64,000 nt of DNA from Flavobacterium sp. IMCC34852 (GCF_030643905.1 NZ_CP121446.1:2542001-2606000); one strand, 5' to 3'; shown: positions 12,254 to 20,794, numbered from the stretch's first letter. A program made the numbers and translations. Notes: generated from the sequence alone by a model not told the origin.

Positions 12254-13090
12254 ATGAAAACCACCCTAACCGCTTTATTCCTTTTAGTTGCCCTTTCCTT
12301 TCAGGCCCAAACCAGTGCAGAACTCAACACCAAGGGAATTGAATGGGCCCAAAAAGGAGACCTTAAAACCGCCTTTGACTTCTTTAACCGAGCCATCGTT
12401 TTAGACCCTAACTTTTCGAGTGCTTATTCCAACCGTGGTCATGTGTACAGACAACAAGGACAATTTGAATTAGCTGTAAGTGACTATACCCAATCCTATG
12501 CTTTGTATCCCAACATACAGGTACTCTATGCCCGAGCCAATACCTATATGGATATGGAGCAGTATGAGAAGGCACAAGCGGATTATACCGCCATCATCAA
12601 TCTAGAACCTACGTTTAGTGATATCTATTTTGACAGGGCTTATTCGTATATCATGCAAAAAAAATATCAAGAGGCTATGCGCGATATGGAGAAGCAATTG
12701 GAACTGACTCCAAAAGATTTTAAATCGTTAGCCAATCTAATCAACTTGAAAAAACAACTCGATTTAAAAGAGGAAGCTTTAGCCGATTATAAAAGGTTAT
12801 TAAAAGATTTTCCCGATGCCGAAGACCTGCACATAGTGTACAACAACAGAGCTAATTTGTACTCTGATTTAAAACAATTTGATAAAGCCCTGGCCGACAT
12901 CAACAAGGCACTGGAAATTAAACCCGACTATGATTTGGGCTATTTGAACCGTGCAGAAATTTACCAGAAAATGGGCAACAAAGCCAAAGCTTGTGAAAAC
13001 TTTAAAAAAGCACAAGAACTCAAGGTAGAAACCAACCGGCACTTTCAAGCCGATGAGGATTATCTCGCGGTAAAAAAACTTTGCAATTAA
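12254..13090 (+). CDS. Secreted or periplasmic TPR-repeat protein
   Basis: 278 residues. A signal peptide (MKTTLTALFLLVALSFQAQ) is followed by about six or seven tetratricopeptide-like helical pairs with the usual small and aromatic positions (AYSNRGHVYRQQGQFELAVSDY, FDKALADINKALEIKPDYDLGYLNRAEIYQKMG). The last unit contains a short cysteine-containing ACENFKKAQEL stretch seen in many Bacteroidota TPR proteins. A scaffolding role in the periplasm is likely, with no specific partner visible. The 86-bp upstream gap shows no strong promoter box. Its place after the helicase gene is probably incidental. Confidence 0.8.
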   Translation: MKTTLTALFLLVALSFQAQTSAELNTKGIEWAQKGDLKTAFDFFNRAIVLDPNFSSAYSNRGHVYRQQGQFELAVSDYTQSYALYPNIQVLYARANTYMDMEQYEKAQADYTAIINLEPTFSDIYFDRAYSYIMQKKYQEAMRDMEKQLELTPKDFKSLANLINLKKQLDLKEEALADYKRLLKDFPDAEDLHIVYNNRANLYSDLKQFDKALADINKALEIKPDYDLGYLNRAEIYQKMGNKAKACENFKKAQELKVETNRHFQADEDYLAVKKLCN

Positions 13091-13171
13091 ATAATTTAAT
13101 TATCATGCTTACCCCTTTACGGGCTGTTAGCTTTAGCGAGCTTCTAGCTTACGCTCAGTTCGCTACGCTCG

Positions 13172-13235
13172 GGTCGATACAATTTTTATAGTCAAAAGCT
13201 GGCGCTTTTAACTTAAAAAATCACTCGAAGTGACG
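13172..13235. repeat. Solitary copy of the TCGAG-ended hairpin repeat
   Basis: The sequence runs from a GTCGATAC end to ACTCGAAGTGACG and has an internal AAAAGC-TGGC-GCTTTT-like stem. It matches the leftward-type units of the 16.5-18.0 kb array. The upstream 13121-13171 segment, with alternating GCTTTAGCGAGC/GCTTACGCTC/CGCTACGCTCG, resembles degenerate GAGCG-type palindromes. The copy occupies most of the 185-bp gap between the TPR and NERD genes. Confidence 0.7.
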
Positions 13236-13275
13236 CAGCCAGAACATTTAGAATTACAATAAAAGAATAATCATT

Positions 13276-14016
13276 ATGCCCTTAGTACTCTTAATATTGT
13301 TTATCACATTAATTGTATTATTAAAAATCTACCAAGCGGACATTAAAGGAGCCATTGGAGAGCAAAACATTTCTTTACGTTTACGTTTCTTAGACAAATC
13401 AAAGTATAAAGTTATTAATAATGTAGTACTGCAATCGGGCGACTATACTTCACAAATTGACCACATAGTCATTTCAGATTATGGCGTTTTTGTCATAGAA
13501 ACCAAAAATTACAAAGGTTGGATTCTTGGCAATGAACACTCTGAATATTGGACTCAAGTGATATACAAACGCAAAGAAAAGCTGTATAATCCCATACGAC
13601 AAAACTTAGGTCACATTAAAACTTTGAGAAAATGTTTGAGTGAACATTCTAATGTAGAATACAAATCGATTATTGTTTTTTCTTCAAGAGCAGCCATTAA
13701 AGTTAATACGGTAACAGATGTTATATATTCATCCCAACTTGTTAGCACCATCAAACGATACTCAGACACCAACCTCACTGAAATCGAAAAAGAAAATATA
13801 TTTAGTAAAATCAGTGGTTTGAATAGGATTGCTACCTATGACAAACGCCAACATATCAAATCCATTAAACAAAGAATTGAAAAACGAGAAAATTCAATTC
13901 GAGAAGACAAATGTCCTCAATGCGGTGGCCGCTTAATACTTCGCGAGGGAAAATTTGGTGATTTTTTAGGTTGCAGCAATTACCCTAAATGCACACAAAC
14001 GATAAAATTAGAGTAA
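13276..14016 (+). CDS. Membrane-anchored NERD-domain protein with topoisomerase-type C4 zinc finger
   Basis: 246 residues. An N-terminal membrane helix (about 2-17) is followed by a NERD domain: GAIGEQNISLRL, the acidic QIDHIVIS strand and ETKNYKGW (E-x-K), which is a PD-(D/E)xK-like nuclease core. The C-terminus has a topoisomerase I-type zinc ribbon (CPQCGGRLILREGKFGDFLGCSNYPKC). NERD proteins are predicted nucleases, and the C4 finger suggests binding to single-stranded DNA. Position at the edge of the defence island fits DNA processing, but a membrane-linked housekeeping role is equally possible. Confidence 0.82.
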   Translation: MPLVLLILFITLIVLLKIYQADIKGAIGEQNISLRLRFLDKSKYKVINNVVLQSGDYTSQIDHIVISDYGVFVIETKNYKGWILGNEHSEYWTQVIYKRKEKLYNPIRQNLGHIKTLRKCLSEHSNVEYKSIIVFSSRAAIKVNTVTDVIYSSQLVSTIKRYSDTNLTEIEKENIFSKISGLNRIATYDKRQHIKSIKQRIEKRENSIREDKCPQCGGRLILREGKFGDFLGCSNYPKCTQTIKLE

Positions 14017-14084
14017 CAAAACGTTATCTTCAAAAAGTCTACTAAATTTAAGACTAAAAAACAAAACCTTTACAACGATAAATC

Positions 14085-14564
14085 ATGTCACAAATTGACC
14101 GATACAAATCCCTCCCCATTTACCAAAAAGCGGAATTGATTTTCCAATTGGTAGAAAGTTTAGTAGCATCTTTACCGGAGGATGATGACTACATTCAAGA
14201 CACCAAACACCTGATGCTTGAAGATGCTATGATTATCCCTGCTAAAATAGTAGGTGCAGAAGCCGGTGATTTATACAGCATCAGGATGCAAAATGCAGCA
14301 CTCATCAGGGAATATGCGATGCACTTGTATGTTCAAGTAGGCAGCTTAGCGTTTCATGACAATTACAAGGACTTAGAATATATAAAACTTATTCGCAAAG
14401 AGTTGGAGGAGTTTAGAATACTTTTTATTGAATGGGTTGAAAGTTTTGATACCAACAATCACCTCTGGGATGATTGGGGTTTGTTTAATCCTTCGGGAGC
14501 TATTCCGCCTAGTGATGAAGATACTGATTTTGATATCAATGACTTTTTTGAGGATGAGGATTAG
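14085..14564 (+). CDS. Acidic four-helix-bundle-like protein of unknown function
   Basis: 159 residues. Helical segments (YQKAELIFQLVESLVASL, HLMLEDAMIIPAKIVGAEAGD, MQNAALIREYAMHLYVQVGSL, KLIRKELEEFRILFIEWVESF) recall the four-helix-bundle / 23S intervening-sequence protein family, which has the same GAE-like turn and alanine-rich third helix. A strongly acidic tail (SDEDTDFDINDFFEDED) follows. No catalytic motif is visible. It is separated from the NERD gene by 68 bp. Confidence 0.65.
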   Translation: MSQIDRYKSLPIYQKAELIFQLVESLVASLPEDDDYIQDTKHLMLEDAMIIPAKIVGAEAGDLYSIRMQNAALIREYAMHLYVQVGSLAFHDNYKDLEYIKLIRKELEEFRILFIEWVESFDTNNHLWDDWGLFNPSGAIPPSDEDTDFDINDFFEDED

Positions 14565-14723
14565 CTTCTAGATACAGCTCGTCCCAAAAGACCAGACACT
14601 CAGGGTTAAGGTATTACGCAGTTAGCCCTTTGGGTTTAATAACCACCCTATTTTTAAAAAACACTTGATTTGTTTGCTGATAAATTGTAAATTAGGTGGC
14701 TAATTAATCTAACTACCTTTTTT

Positions 14724-16388
14724 ATGAAAAAAACATTACTATTTATTGTGGCTATATTGTTTTTTGGGTTTATGACTCAAAAAGCGATGGCACAAAATCT
14801 ACAAACTGTTGCTATACAAAGTGGGTTTAATGCCGATGTGGTGGCTAATGGTGTAGGAACCTCGGCATCTTCGACCTCAACGGATGTTGATGGAGTAAAC
14901 TATGCTTTTATCTCGAGAGACTTTCAATTGACTACGGGCAGTACACCCTTAACTTATGGGCTACCTGTAAACGGACTGATTAATAGTGTGGTTGCGGCAC
15001 CTGCCGGGCTTAGTTTTCAATTGGCGTCTTATAGTGGCAATAACAGTTTGCGACTTCAAAACGTTAATGACTCGGGGACTTTGACCTTTACCACTCCCAT
15101 AGCGGCTGTTAATTTATACATGCTGGCTACCGGAGGAAGTGGTGCTTGTACGGTAAACGCAACCGTTAATTTTGCCGATGCTACTTCTGAAACCTTTACC
15201 GGGATTGCTATTGCCGACTGGTATGGCGGTGCTAATTTTGCCATTCAAGGGATTGGAAGAATCAACATTACGAATGATGTGTTAGAAACCGGAGGGGGAA
15301 CCAATCCGAGACTCTATCAAATTCCGTTGGCCATCAGTGTAGCCAATCAAGCTAAATTGGTACAAAGTGTTACTGTGACTAAAGCCGGAGGGGGAATTCC
15401 TAACATCTTTGCTTTTTCGGTAGATGCGTATACCAGTTGTCCTGCTCCCAGTAACATAACTTTTACCTCATCTAATGACGGGGGTACTTTTAACTGGACG
15501 GCACCGACAAGTGCGCCATCAATGGGTTATGACTATTATTACAGTGCTTCTGCAACACCGCCAACAGCTTCTACTACTCCAACCGGGAGTGTGGCTGCCG
15601 GAGTAACTACAGCAACGCTTACAGGGCTTACTATGGGAGCTACTTATTACTTTTGGGTAAGATCCAATTGTGATACCCTGCAAGGTTTTTGGCAAATGAA
15701 AATGTTTACTACCGGACAAATGGAAGCTACTTATACTGTTGGGGATATCAATACCGAGTTTTCAACAGGACCAACTATCACTAGTAGTACTGCCTGTCCG
15801 GGGACATTGTCTTTAAACATTCCGGCAGGGTTTCAAATTGCGTCAACCGATGTTGCTTACACCATGACCACAGCCAGCAATGGTTGGATGAGTGAGCAAA
15901 GAACACTTTTAGTTTGTAATACTAACAATACTACGGAGGCCGCAATTGCTTCGGGTGTAGGTACTACAACAGGAACGTATGCTTATAACCGAACCGGATT
16001 AACGATTGCCAATGGTCTTACCGGCACGGTTAGTTTCGACCTTAGGGCTTGGAGAACCTATGGCGGTTCCGGTTGCAATGCTGATTATAACAGGGTTGAC
16101 AACAACACTTGGAAAATCACTGTTACCCTAACGCAAGCGTTATCGACAATAGATGTGACAGCGCCAAAAATTAAAATCTATCCGATACCGTTTACCGATG
16201 TCATTCATCTTGATCATGCGCAAGAGGTCAACGCTATTGCTGTTACAGACCTCACAGGGAAATTGGTACAAACTATCCAACAACCGCAAGAGGCGATTTA
16301 TTTAGGCGATTTAAATTCGGGGCTCTATATTTTGACGATGACCCTGCAAGATGGAAGTGTGCAACACATTAAAGCAATAAAGGAATAA
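14724..16388 (+). CDS. T9SS-secreted protein with fibronectin type III domain
   Basis: 554 residues. A signal peptide (MKKTLLFIVAILFFGFMTQKAMA) is followed by a beta-rich region (about 25-235), one fibronectin type III-like domain (CPAPSNITFTSSNDGGTFNW to YYFWVRSNC), a second beta domain and a type A T9SS sorting domain (IKIYPIPFTDVIHLDH ... LNSGLYILTM). The expected YPNP motif appears as YPIP. It is probably exported across the outer membrane and attached to the surface or released. Ligand unknown. A Rho-independent terminator follows within 15 bp of the stop. Confidence 0.83.
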   Translation: MKKTLLFIVAILFFGFMTQKAMAQNLQTVAIQSGFNADVVANGVGTSASSTSTDVDGVNYAFISRDFQLTTGSTPLTYGLPVNGLINSVVAAPAGLSFQLASYSGNNSLRLQNVNDSGTLTFTTPIAAVNLYMLATGGSGACTVNATVNFADATSETFTGIAIADWYGGANFAIQGIGRINITNDVLETGGGTNPRLYQIPLAISVANQAKLVQSVTVTKAGGGIPNIFAFSVDAYTSCPAPSNITFTSSNDGGTFNWTAPTSAPSMGYDYYYSASATPPTASTTPTGSVAAGVTTATLTGLTMGATYYFWVRSNCDTLQGFWQMKMFTTGQMEATYTVGDINTEFSTGPTITSSTACPGTLSLNIPAGFQIASTDVAYTMTTASNGWMSEQRTLLVCNTNNTTEAAIASGVGTTTGTYAYNRTGLTIANGLTGTVSFDLRAWRTYGGSGCNADYNRVDNNTWKITVTLTQALSTIDVTAPKIKIYPIPFTDVIHLDHAQEVNAIAVTDLTGKLVQTIQQPQEAIYLGDLNSGLYILTMTLQDGSVQHIKAIKE

Positions 16389-16396
16389 CATTGAGT

Positions 16397-16427
16397 AAAA
16401 AAAGGGTCATTATTGACCCTTTTTTTG
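16397..16427 (+). terminator. Rho-independent terminator after T9SS gene
   Basis: Stem GGGTCA (16404-16409) pairs with TGACCC (16414-16419) around a TTAT loop, flanked by an A-run upstream and a T-run downstream, so it may work in both directions. It marks the left edge of the repeat array. Confidence 0.85.
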
Positions 16428-16680
16428 TCGTATTTGTGGAATAAAAAGTGACCCGAAGCTTTAGCTGAATTGAGCGAAGCACACGAGGCGAAGCCGACTG
16501 CCGAAGGAAATGGAGAACCGTGGTACAAACAAGGCTTCTCGATACAATTTACAAATACAAAAACTAGCGTTTTTAACTTTAAAAATCACTCGAAGTGACG
16601 TGAGGAAGGCGTTGGGTTTGTGCGAGGCTTCTCGATACATTTTTGCTGCGCAAAAACACTCGAAGTGACGCGTTGAAGAC

Positions 16681-16733
16681 GAGTGGTTTAAACTAAAGTC
16701 CCTAACCCAGCACAGTCCCGTCAGTTCGAGTGG
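16681..16733. repeat. 53-bp direct repeat, copy 1
   Basis: GAGTGGTTTAAACTAAAGTC through CAGTTCGAGTGG recurs at 17096-17148 with two differences by eye. It bridges partial and full hairpin units, which points to duplication or slippage between units. Confidence 0.8.
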
Positions 16734-16798
16734 TTTTTATGGAACGCAGTGGAATAATCCCGAAGTCTCGGGAGTATCGAAAACCGTGGTGCAAACAA

Positions 16799-17100
16799 GG
16801 CTTCTCGATATTATTTTTAAACTCAAAAGCTGTCGCTTTTAACTTTAAAAATCACTCGAAGTGACGGCCCTGAGGTTATTAGACTTATAGTGTATTTAGC
16901 AGTTACCGTCAGTTCGAGTGGTTTTTTATGGAACGCAGTGGAATAATCCCGAAGTCTCGGGAGTATCGAGAACCATTGTGCGAACAAGGCTTCTCGATAC
17001 AATTTACAAATACAAAAACTAACGTTTTTATATTTATAAATCACTCGAAGTGACGGTTTGGTTGTTTTATCAAGTTATGCACTTAACGTCTGTTCGAGTG
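16799..17100. repeat. Long direct repeat flanking the GIY-YIG gene, left copy
   Basis: The succession leftward unit, spacer, rightward unit, leftward unit, spacer, start of rightward unit recurs at 17577-17868. The first ~145 bp, including the non-repeat spacer CCCTGAGGTTAT-AGACTTATAGTG, are almost identical. The right copy lacks about 10 bp of the TCCCGAAG hairpin core. Confidence 0.85.
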
Positions 17101-17148
17101 GTTTAAACTAAAGTCCCTAACCCGGCACAGTCCCATCAGTTCGAGTGG
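17096..17148. repeat. 53-bp direct repeat, copy 2
   Basis: Second copy of the segment at 16681-16733. It is followed by a third, more divergent GTTTAAACTAAAGT start at 17149. Confidence 0.8.
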
Positions 17149-17253
17149 TTTAAACTAAAGTTACTATCGTTGCATTGTCCCGTCAGTTCGAGTGATTTTA
17201 AAAACTGAAAACGCTAGTTTTCAGTTTTTAAAATAGTATCGAGAACCGTTGTT

Positions 17254-17544
17254 TCAATTGAACTTTTTTTTTGCCAAATTAGGTAAATCATCATAATCAC
17301 CTTTTATCAAAGCTTCTTTCTTAGCTTTTGACCATTTTTTAATTTGCTTTTCTTTTTCTATGGCAAAGTTTATATCGGTAAACTCGGCGTAGAAAACTAA
17401 AGTAACCGGTCTTCTTTTACAGGTATAACAATCGGGATAAAAACCTATATCATGTTGGAATAATCTTTGGGTAAGTTTACTTGTCACTCCTGTATAATAA
17501 GTGCCATCGGAACATTTTAATATGTATACGTAGGATTGTTGCAT
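17254..17544 (-). CDS. GIY-YIG nuclease (UPF0213/YhbQ-like) embedded in repeat array
   Basis: 96 residues. The GIY-YIG core is clear: YVY (5-7), YTG (17-19), R27, H31 and E65 within EKEKQIKKW, followed by the SKAKKEALI tail of the UPF0213 group. Such single-domain proteins are compact DNA nucleases whose substrates are mostly unknown. It is the only gene in the 16.4-18.0 kb repeat array: a hairpin unit ends seven bases past its stop codon and another begins about 30 bp upstream of its start. That suggests a functional tie between nuclease and repeats, by analogy with RAYT-REP pairs. The active-site residues look intact. Confidence 0.88.
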   Translation of the reverse strand: MQQSYVYILKCSDGTYYTGVTSKLTQRLFQHDIGFYPDCYTCKRRPVTLVFYAEFTDINFAIEKEKQIKKWSKAKKEALIKGDYDDLPNLAKKKFN

Positions 17545-17575
17545 ATTGTAAAAGTAAGAAATAATTTATTTTAAC

Positions 17576-17980
17576 GAGGCTTCTCGATATTATTTTTAAA
17601 CTCAAAAGCTGTCGCTTTTAACTTTAAAAATCACTCGAAGTGACTGCCCTGAGGTTATAAGACTTATAGTGTATTTAGCAGTTACCGTCAGTTCGAGTGG
17701 TTTTTTATGGAACGCAGTGGAATAAAAAATTGTATCGAGAACCGTTGTTTATGCGAGCTTCTCGATACAATTTACAAATACAAAAACTAGCGTTTTTATA
17801 TTTATAAATCACTCGAAGTGACGGTCTAGCTTTTTTATCATGTTATACACCTTTCGTCAGTTCGAGTGGTTTTTATGGAACGCAGTGGAATAATCCCGAA
17901 GTCTCGAGAGTATCGAGAACCGTTGTGAAAACGAGGCTTCTCCATACATCACTATAGCTATCAGAAGACTCGAAGTAAAG
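17576..17980. repeat. Array of inverted TCGAG-ended hairpin repeats, right block
   Basis: Leftward units at 17576-17644 and 17755-17823, rightward units at 17686-17743 and 17855-17921, then a decayed leftward unit (about 17932-17980, CTTCTCCATAC ... GACTCGAAGTAAAG). The unit at 17686 has lost its TCCCGA hairpin core. No coding capacity is visible. Confidence 0.88.
17577..17868. repeat. Long direct repeat flanking the GIY-YIG gene, right copy
   Basis: Right copy of 16799-17100. Because spacers as well as hairpin units match, this is one duplicated block rather than independent insertions. The GIY-YIG gene and one extra hairpin unit (17181-17247) lie between the copies. Confidence 0.85.
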
Positions 17981-18018
17981 GTTAGGTTTATTTGAAAGAT
18001 TTTTGATAATTTTAGCCT

Positions 18019-18879
18019 ATGAATGATAGCGAACTACTTTTCAGACGCCTTACTTTTGAGGAGTTTCAAACACTGGTGCAATGGGCGGCTTTGGAGGGAT
18101 GGAATCCCGGTTTGGAGGATGCGGCTATTTTTTGGGCCACTGACCCGGAAGGGTTTTACGGTTATTTTGACAAGGAAACACTCATTGCCGGTGGTTCTAT
18201 TGTTGCTTATGACGGACAGTTTGGTTTTATGGGTTTCTTTATAGTGCATCCTAATTACAGGGCAAAAGGCATTGGGCGAACACTTTGGCAACAACGTCGA
18301 GATACTTTGTTGTCGCGCTTGCAACCCGATGCTTCCATAGGGATGGACGGTGTGGTAGCCATGCAACCCTTTTACCAAAAAGGCGGTTTTGAAATTGCTT
18401 ATCGCGATGAGCGTTATGAAAAAACAGGAAAGCCCTATCCTATTAATCCATTGGTACAAAAGGTTACCGAAAAAGATTGGGAAGCTATCTGTGCCTTAGA
18501 CTTGGAATGTTTTGGCGTAGGACGTACCCGCTTTTTAAAACTTTGGCTCGAGGCTTCAAATGCTAAGGCTTTTCAGTATACTGACCACAATCATTTATTA
18601 GGCTTTGCCGTAATCAGACCATGCCAAACCGGTTATAAAATTGGTCCTTTGTTTGCCGAAAATGAGACTGTTGCGGCCGCACTTTACGAGCGCTGTCTTA
18701 CTGAAGCGATTGACGAGCCCGTATATTTAGACATCCCGGTTTGTAACGAAGCCGCCGTGAATTTGGTACAACAATACAAAGCTACTTATGTCTTTGAATG
18801 TGCCCGAATGTATTATGGCAAGCCACCTAAAGTTGCTGTCGAAAAAGTATTTGGAATTACCAGTTTTGAGTTGGGGTAA
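18019..18879 (+). CDS. GNAT-family N-acetyltransferase, two tandem domains
   Basis: 286 residues. The first GNAT domain (about 5-140) has the acetyl-CoA loop RAKGIGRTLW after the GFFIVHPNY strand. The second half (about 150-280) resembles the Acetyltransf_18-type C-terminal domain, with a KIGPLFAENETVAAALYERCL segment. The family acetylates small molecules or protein N-termini; the substrate is not readable. It starts just past the last decayed hairpin repeat and is monocistronic. Confidence 0.85.
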   Translation: MNDSELLFRRLTFEEFQTLVQWAALEGWNPGLEDAAIFWATDPEGFYGYFDKETLIAGGSIVAYDGQFGFMGFFIVHPNYRAKGIGRTLWQQRRDTLLSRLQPDASIGMDGVVAMQPFYQKGGFEIAYRDERYEKTGKPYPINPLVQKVTEKDWEAICALDLECFGVGRTRFLKLWLEASNAKAFQYTDHNHLLGFAVIRPCQTGYKIGPLFAENETVAAALYERCLTEAIDEPVYLDIPVCNEAAVNLVQQYKATYVFECARMYYGKPPKVAVEKVFGITSFELG

Positions 18880-18934
18880 CATTCCTACCCTAAAAATACG
18901 CCATTTGCCTTATGTAACATCAACTGAAAAAAAC

Positions 18935-18942
18935 TATATTTG
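18935..18942 (+). promoter_or_regulatory. Candidate Bacteroidota -7 element before MORN gene
   Basis: TATATTTG matches TAnnTTTG and would place transcription start near 18949, 24 bp before the chosen ATG. A TTTG at 18904-18907 is farther upstream than ideal for the -33 element. Confidence 0.4.
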
Positions 18943-18972
18943 GGTGTATAGTTTTACTCCTATTTGTTTGTC

Positions 18973-20664
18973 ATGAAAACACTTTATTCCCTACTCTTTT
19001 GCTGTATCTTTTACAGTAATTATGCCCAAGATCCTGCTACCCCCGAAGGCGGAATGTTTGACTTTTTATACAACCTCAAAACACCTGAAATGCCCGGACA
19101 ATTGAAAAATCCGTATATGTTTGTGCGCAAAGGCAACACGGCTATAACCATAGAAGGCGATTTAAAAGAAAGCAAACCGGCTAAGGTTAAATTCAGCGAC
19201 GGCACTTATGAAGGCAGTGTGGTGATGTATAATAAGAAAGAGAAAGAATTTAAACTCAAAAAAGGAACCTATACGTTTACCAACGGCGATGTTTACCAAG
19301 GCGATTTTACCAATAACAGCGGGATTTATTATACCAACGGTACATATCTTTTTAAGAACGGTATTAAGCTGGTATTTTCACACCAACCCGGTAAGATTCA
19401 GTACTACGAGAATGTAAAAGGAGTTTATCATTACCAAAACGGAGATTCATGCGTGGTTGACTATTATGATGACGAAGTGGGATTTCATTTTTACCCTAAA
19501 ACAGGCGCTCACTATTATGGTTCTATTAGCCATAAAACCAGAAACTTGCTCCCTAACAGTTATGTAAACTATTACCATCCCAGTGGAGTTACTTACAAAG
19601 GAAAATTATCCAAAAGCCTTCCTGATGGTTGGTGGCTTGGCTACAACCAAAAGAACGAACAAGTGCAAAGTGCCTACTTTAACAAAGGAAAACTACTGGG
19701 TGTAGTAGATGTAACCCCATTAGAAAGAACAGCACAAATAGCCTTTTTTATCAACAATAAAATGATTGCACCGTCGATTAGCAAGGTGAATAAAAACGGC
19801 AATGTGGTGTATTGTTACAAAGGCGATGGGGTCAACGGTAATTGTGAATTATTTGAAACGGATTGGAATTACATACCCAAATTTTACATCACCAAAGGCA
19901 CTTTTAAAGACGGACAACTACAAGGCGATGCCACCCGAACCACCTATGACCACGAATTGAACGTAATAGCCTATGGCAAAGGAAAACTGGTGAATTATTT
20001 AGTGGATGGCGACTATATGGAGGCCACCGTTGACGGCAAAACCAGTTTCGTTGGAAAGTATGCCCAAGGGATAAAAGTGAGTGGGATGGAAACCTTTGAA
20101 GACGGTCGGATTTTTAACGGAAGCTACCAAAACGAATTACCTAAAAACGGAAGTATGACTTTCCCCAACAAAGAACGTTACGAAGGCGAATTCAACGAAA
20201 CCGGAATGCGTGGCGCCGGGAAATACTTTTTCACCAATGGAGAGCGTATTGAAAGCAGTTATTTTCACCATGAATATGCTGTAGGCTGTACTTATTACAA
20301 AGCAGATGGCACCGAATATTTTGGTGAATATGACTTTAAAAAAAGGGAGTTTTCATCCAAAGATTATATAGCCGATTTTAAAGTAATGATGAAAAGCCTT
20401 GACGATGCTAAAAATCAAACGGCTCAACAGCAACAGCAACAACAAAGTTATAGTCAAGGTCGCACTTGCGGCAGTTGTAACGGTAGCGGTAATAATGTCA
20501 ACACTTGCCCTATGTGTAAAGGAAGCGGTCAGTCTGAAACCTGGATGAAGGTAGATAGTTTTGGTCGTTATGCCGGCAAAGGCACTTGTATTTATTGTCG
20601 CGGCAACGGCACCATCAGTGTGGGCAGTTGTGGTACTTGCCACGGCAGCGGCAGGGTCAATTAG
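18973..20664 (+). CDS. Secreted MORN-repeat protein with DnaJ-like CxxCxGxG zinc domain
   Basis: 563 residues from the ATG at 18973; an in-frame TTG at 18964 is less likely because the signal peptide MKTLYSLLFCCIFYSNYAQ begins at the ATG. Many MORN-type repeats follow (KFSDGTYEGSVV, TFTNGDVYQGDF, TFPNKERYEGEF). A short glutamine run (about residues 479-486) precedes four CxxCxGxG motifs (CGSCNGSG, CPMCKGSG, CIYCRGNG, CGTCHGSG), as in the DnaJ zinc-binding domain. MORN repeats usually bind lipids or act as structural strips. An exported MORN/DnaJ-zinc combination suggests an envelope scaffold. Confidence 0.82.
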   Translation: MKTLYSLLFCCIFYSNYAQDPATPEGGMFDFLYNLKTPEMPGQLKNPYMFVRKGNTAITIEGDLKESKPAKVKFSDGTYEGSVVMYNKKEKEFKLKKGTYTFTNGDVYQGDFTNNSGIYYTNGTYLFKNGIKLVFSHQPGKIQYYENVKGVYHYQNGDSCVVDYYDDEVGFHFYPKTGAHYYGSISHKTRNLLPNSYVNYYHPSGVTYKGKLSKSLPDGWWLGYNQKNEQVQSAYFNKGKLLGVVDVTPLERTAQIAFFINNKMIAPSISKVNKNGNVVYCYKGDGVNGNCELFETDWNYIPKFYITKGTFKDGQLQGDATRTTYDHELNVIAYGKGKLVNYLVDGDYMEATVDGKTSFVGKYAQGIKVSGMETFEDGRIFNGSYQNELPKNGSMTFPNKERYEGEFNETGMRGAGKYFFTNGERIESSYFHHEYAVGCTYYKADGTEYFGEYDFKKREFSSKDYIADFKVMMKSLDDAKNQTAQQQQQQQSYSQGRTCGSCNGSGNNVNTCPMCKGSGQSETWMKVDSFGRYAGKGTCIYCRGNGTISVGSCGTCHGSGRVN

Positions 20665-20794
20665 TTTTGGGAATCTTGAGTATATTTCGTAAAACAATAA
20701 GCAAGAGCAGTTTAGCGAATGATAATCATGTAACAATTAGCCAAAATTATGCAACACAAGTTCGGTTAAAAAGTGCCAAATTTGTTATCACAAT

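Larger units (their letters stand above)
16511..17247. repeat. Array of inverted TCGAG-ended hairpin repeats, left block
   Basis: Units of about 47-70 bp alternate in orientation. Rightward units begin CGTCAGTTCGAGTG and end GTATCGAGAACC (16719-16785, 16907-16974, 17181-17247). Leftward units are the inverse, from GGCTTCTCGATA to CACTCGAAGTGACG (16533-16600, 16624-16670, 16799-16866, 16987-17055). The ends are conserved, while the core differs and is usually itself a hairpin: TCCCGAAGTCTCGGGA, AAAAGCTGTCGCTTTT, TTTTTGCTGCGCAAAAA, and AACTGAAAACGCTAGTTTTCAGTT at 17204-17227. Partial rightward units lie at 16680, 17087 and 17134. The layout recalls REP/BIME elements. Confidence 0.9.

Noticed and set aside
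16325..17044. Minus-strand open frames within the repeat array
   Set aside because: They read through hairpin repeats, have no motif and break in other copies of the same repeats.
16511..17980. CRISPR array
   Set aside because: Units alternate in orientation, have variable hairpin cores and irregular spacers, and no cas gene is near.
20425..20450. CAA/CAG run as a phase-variation tract
   Set aside because: A trinucleotide run in frame; length changes would add or remove glutamines rather than switch the gene off.
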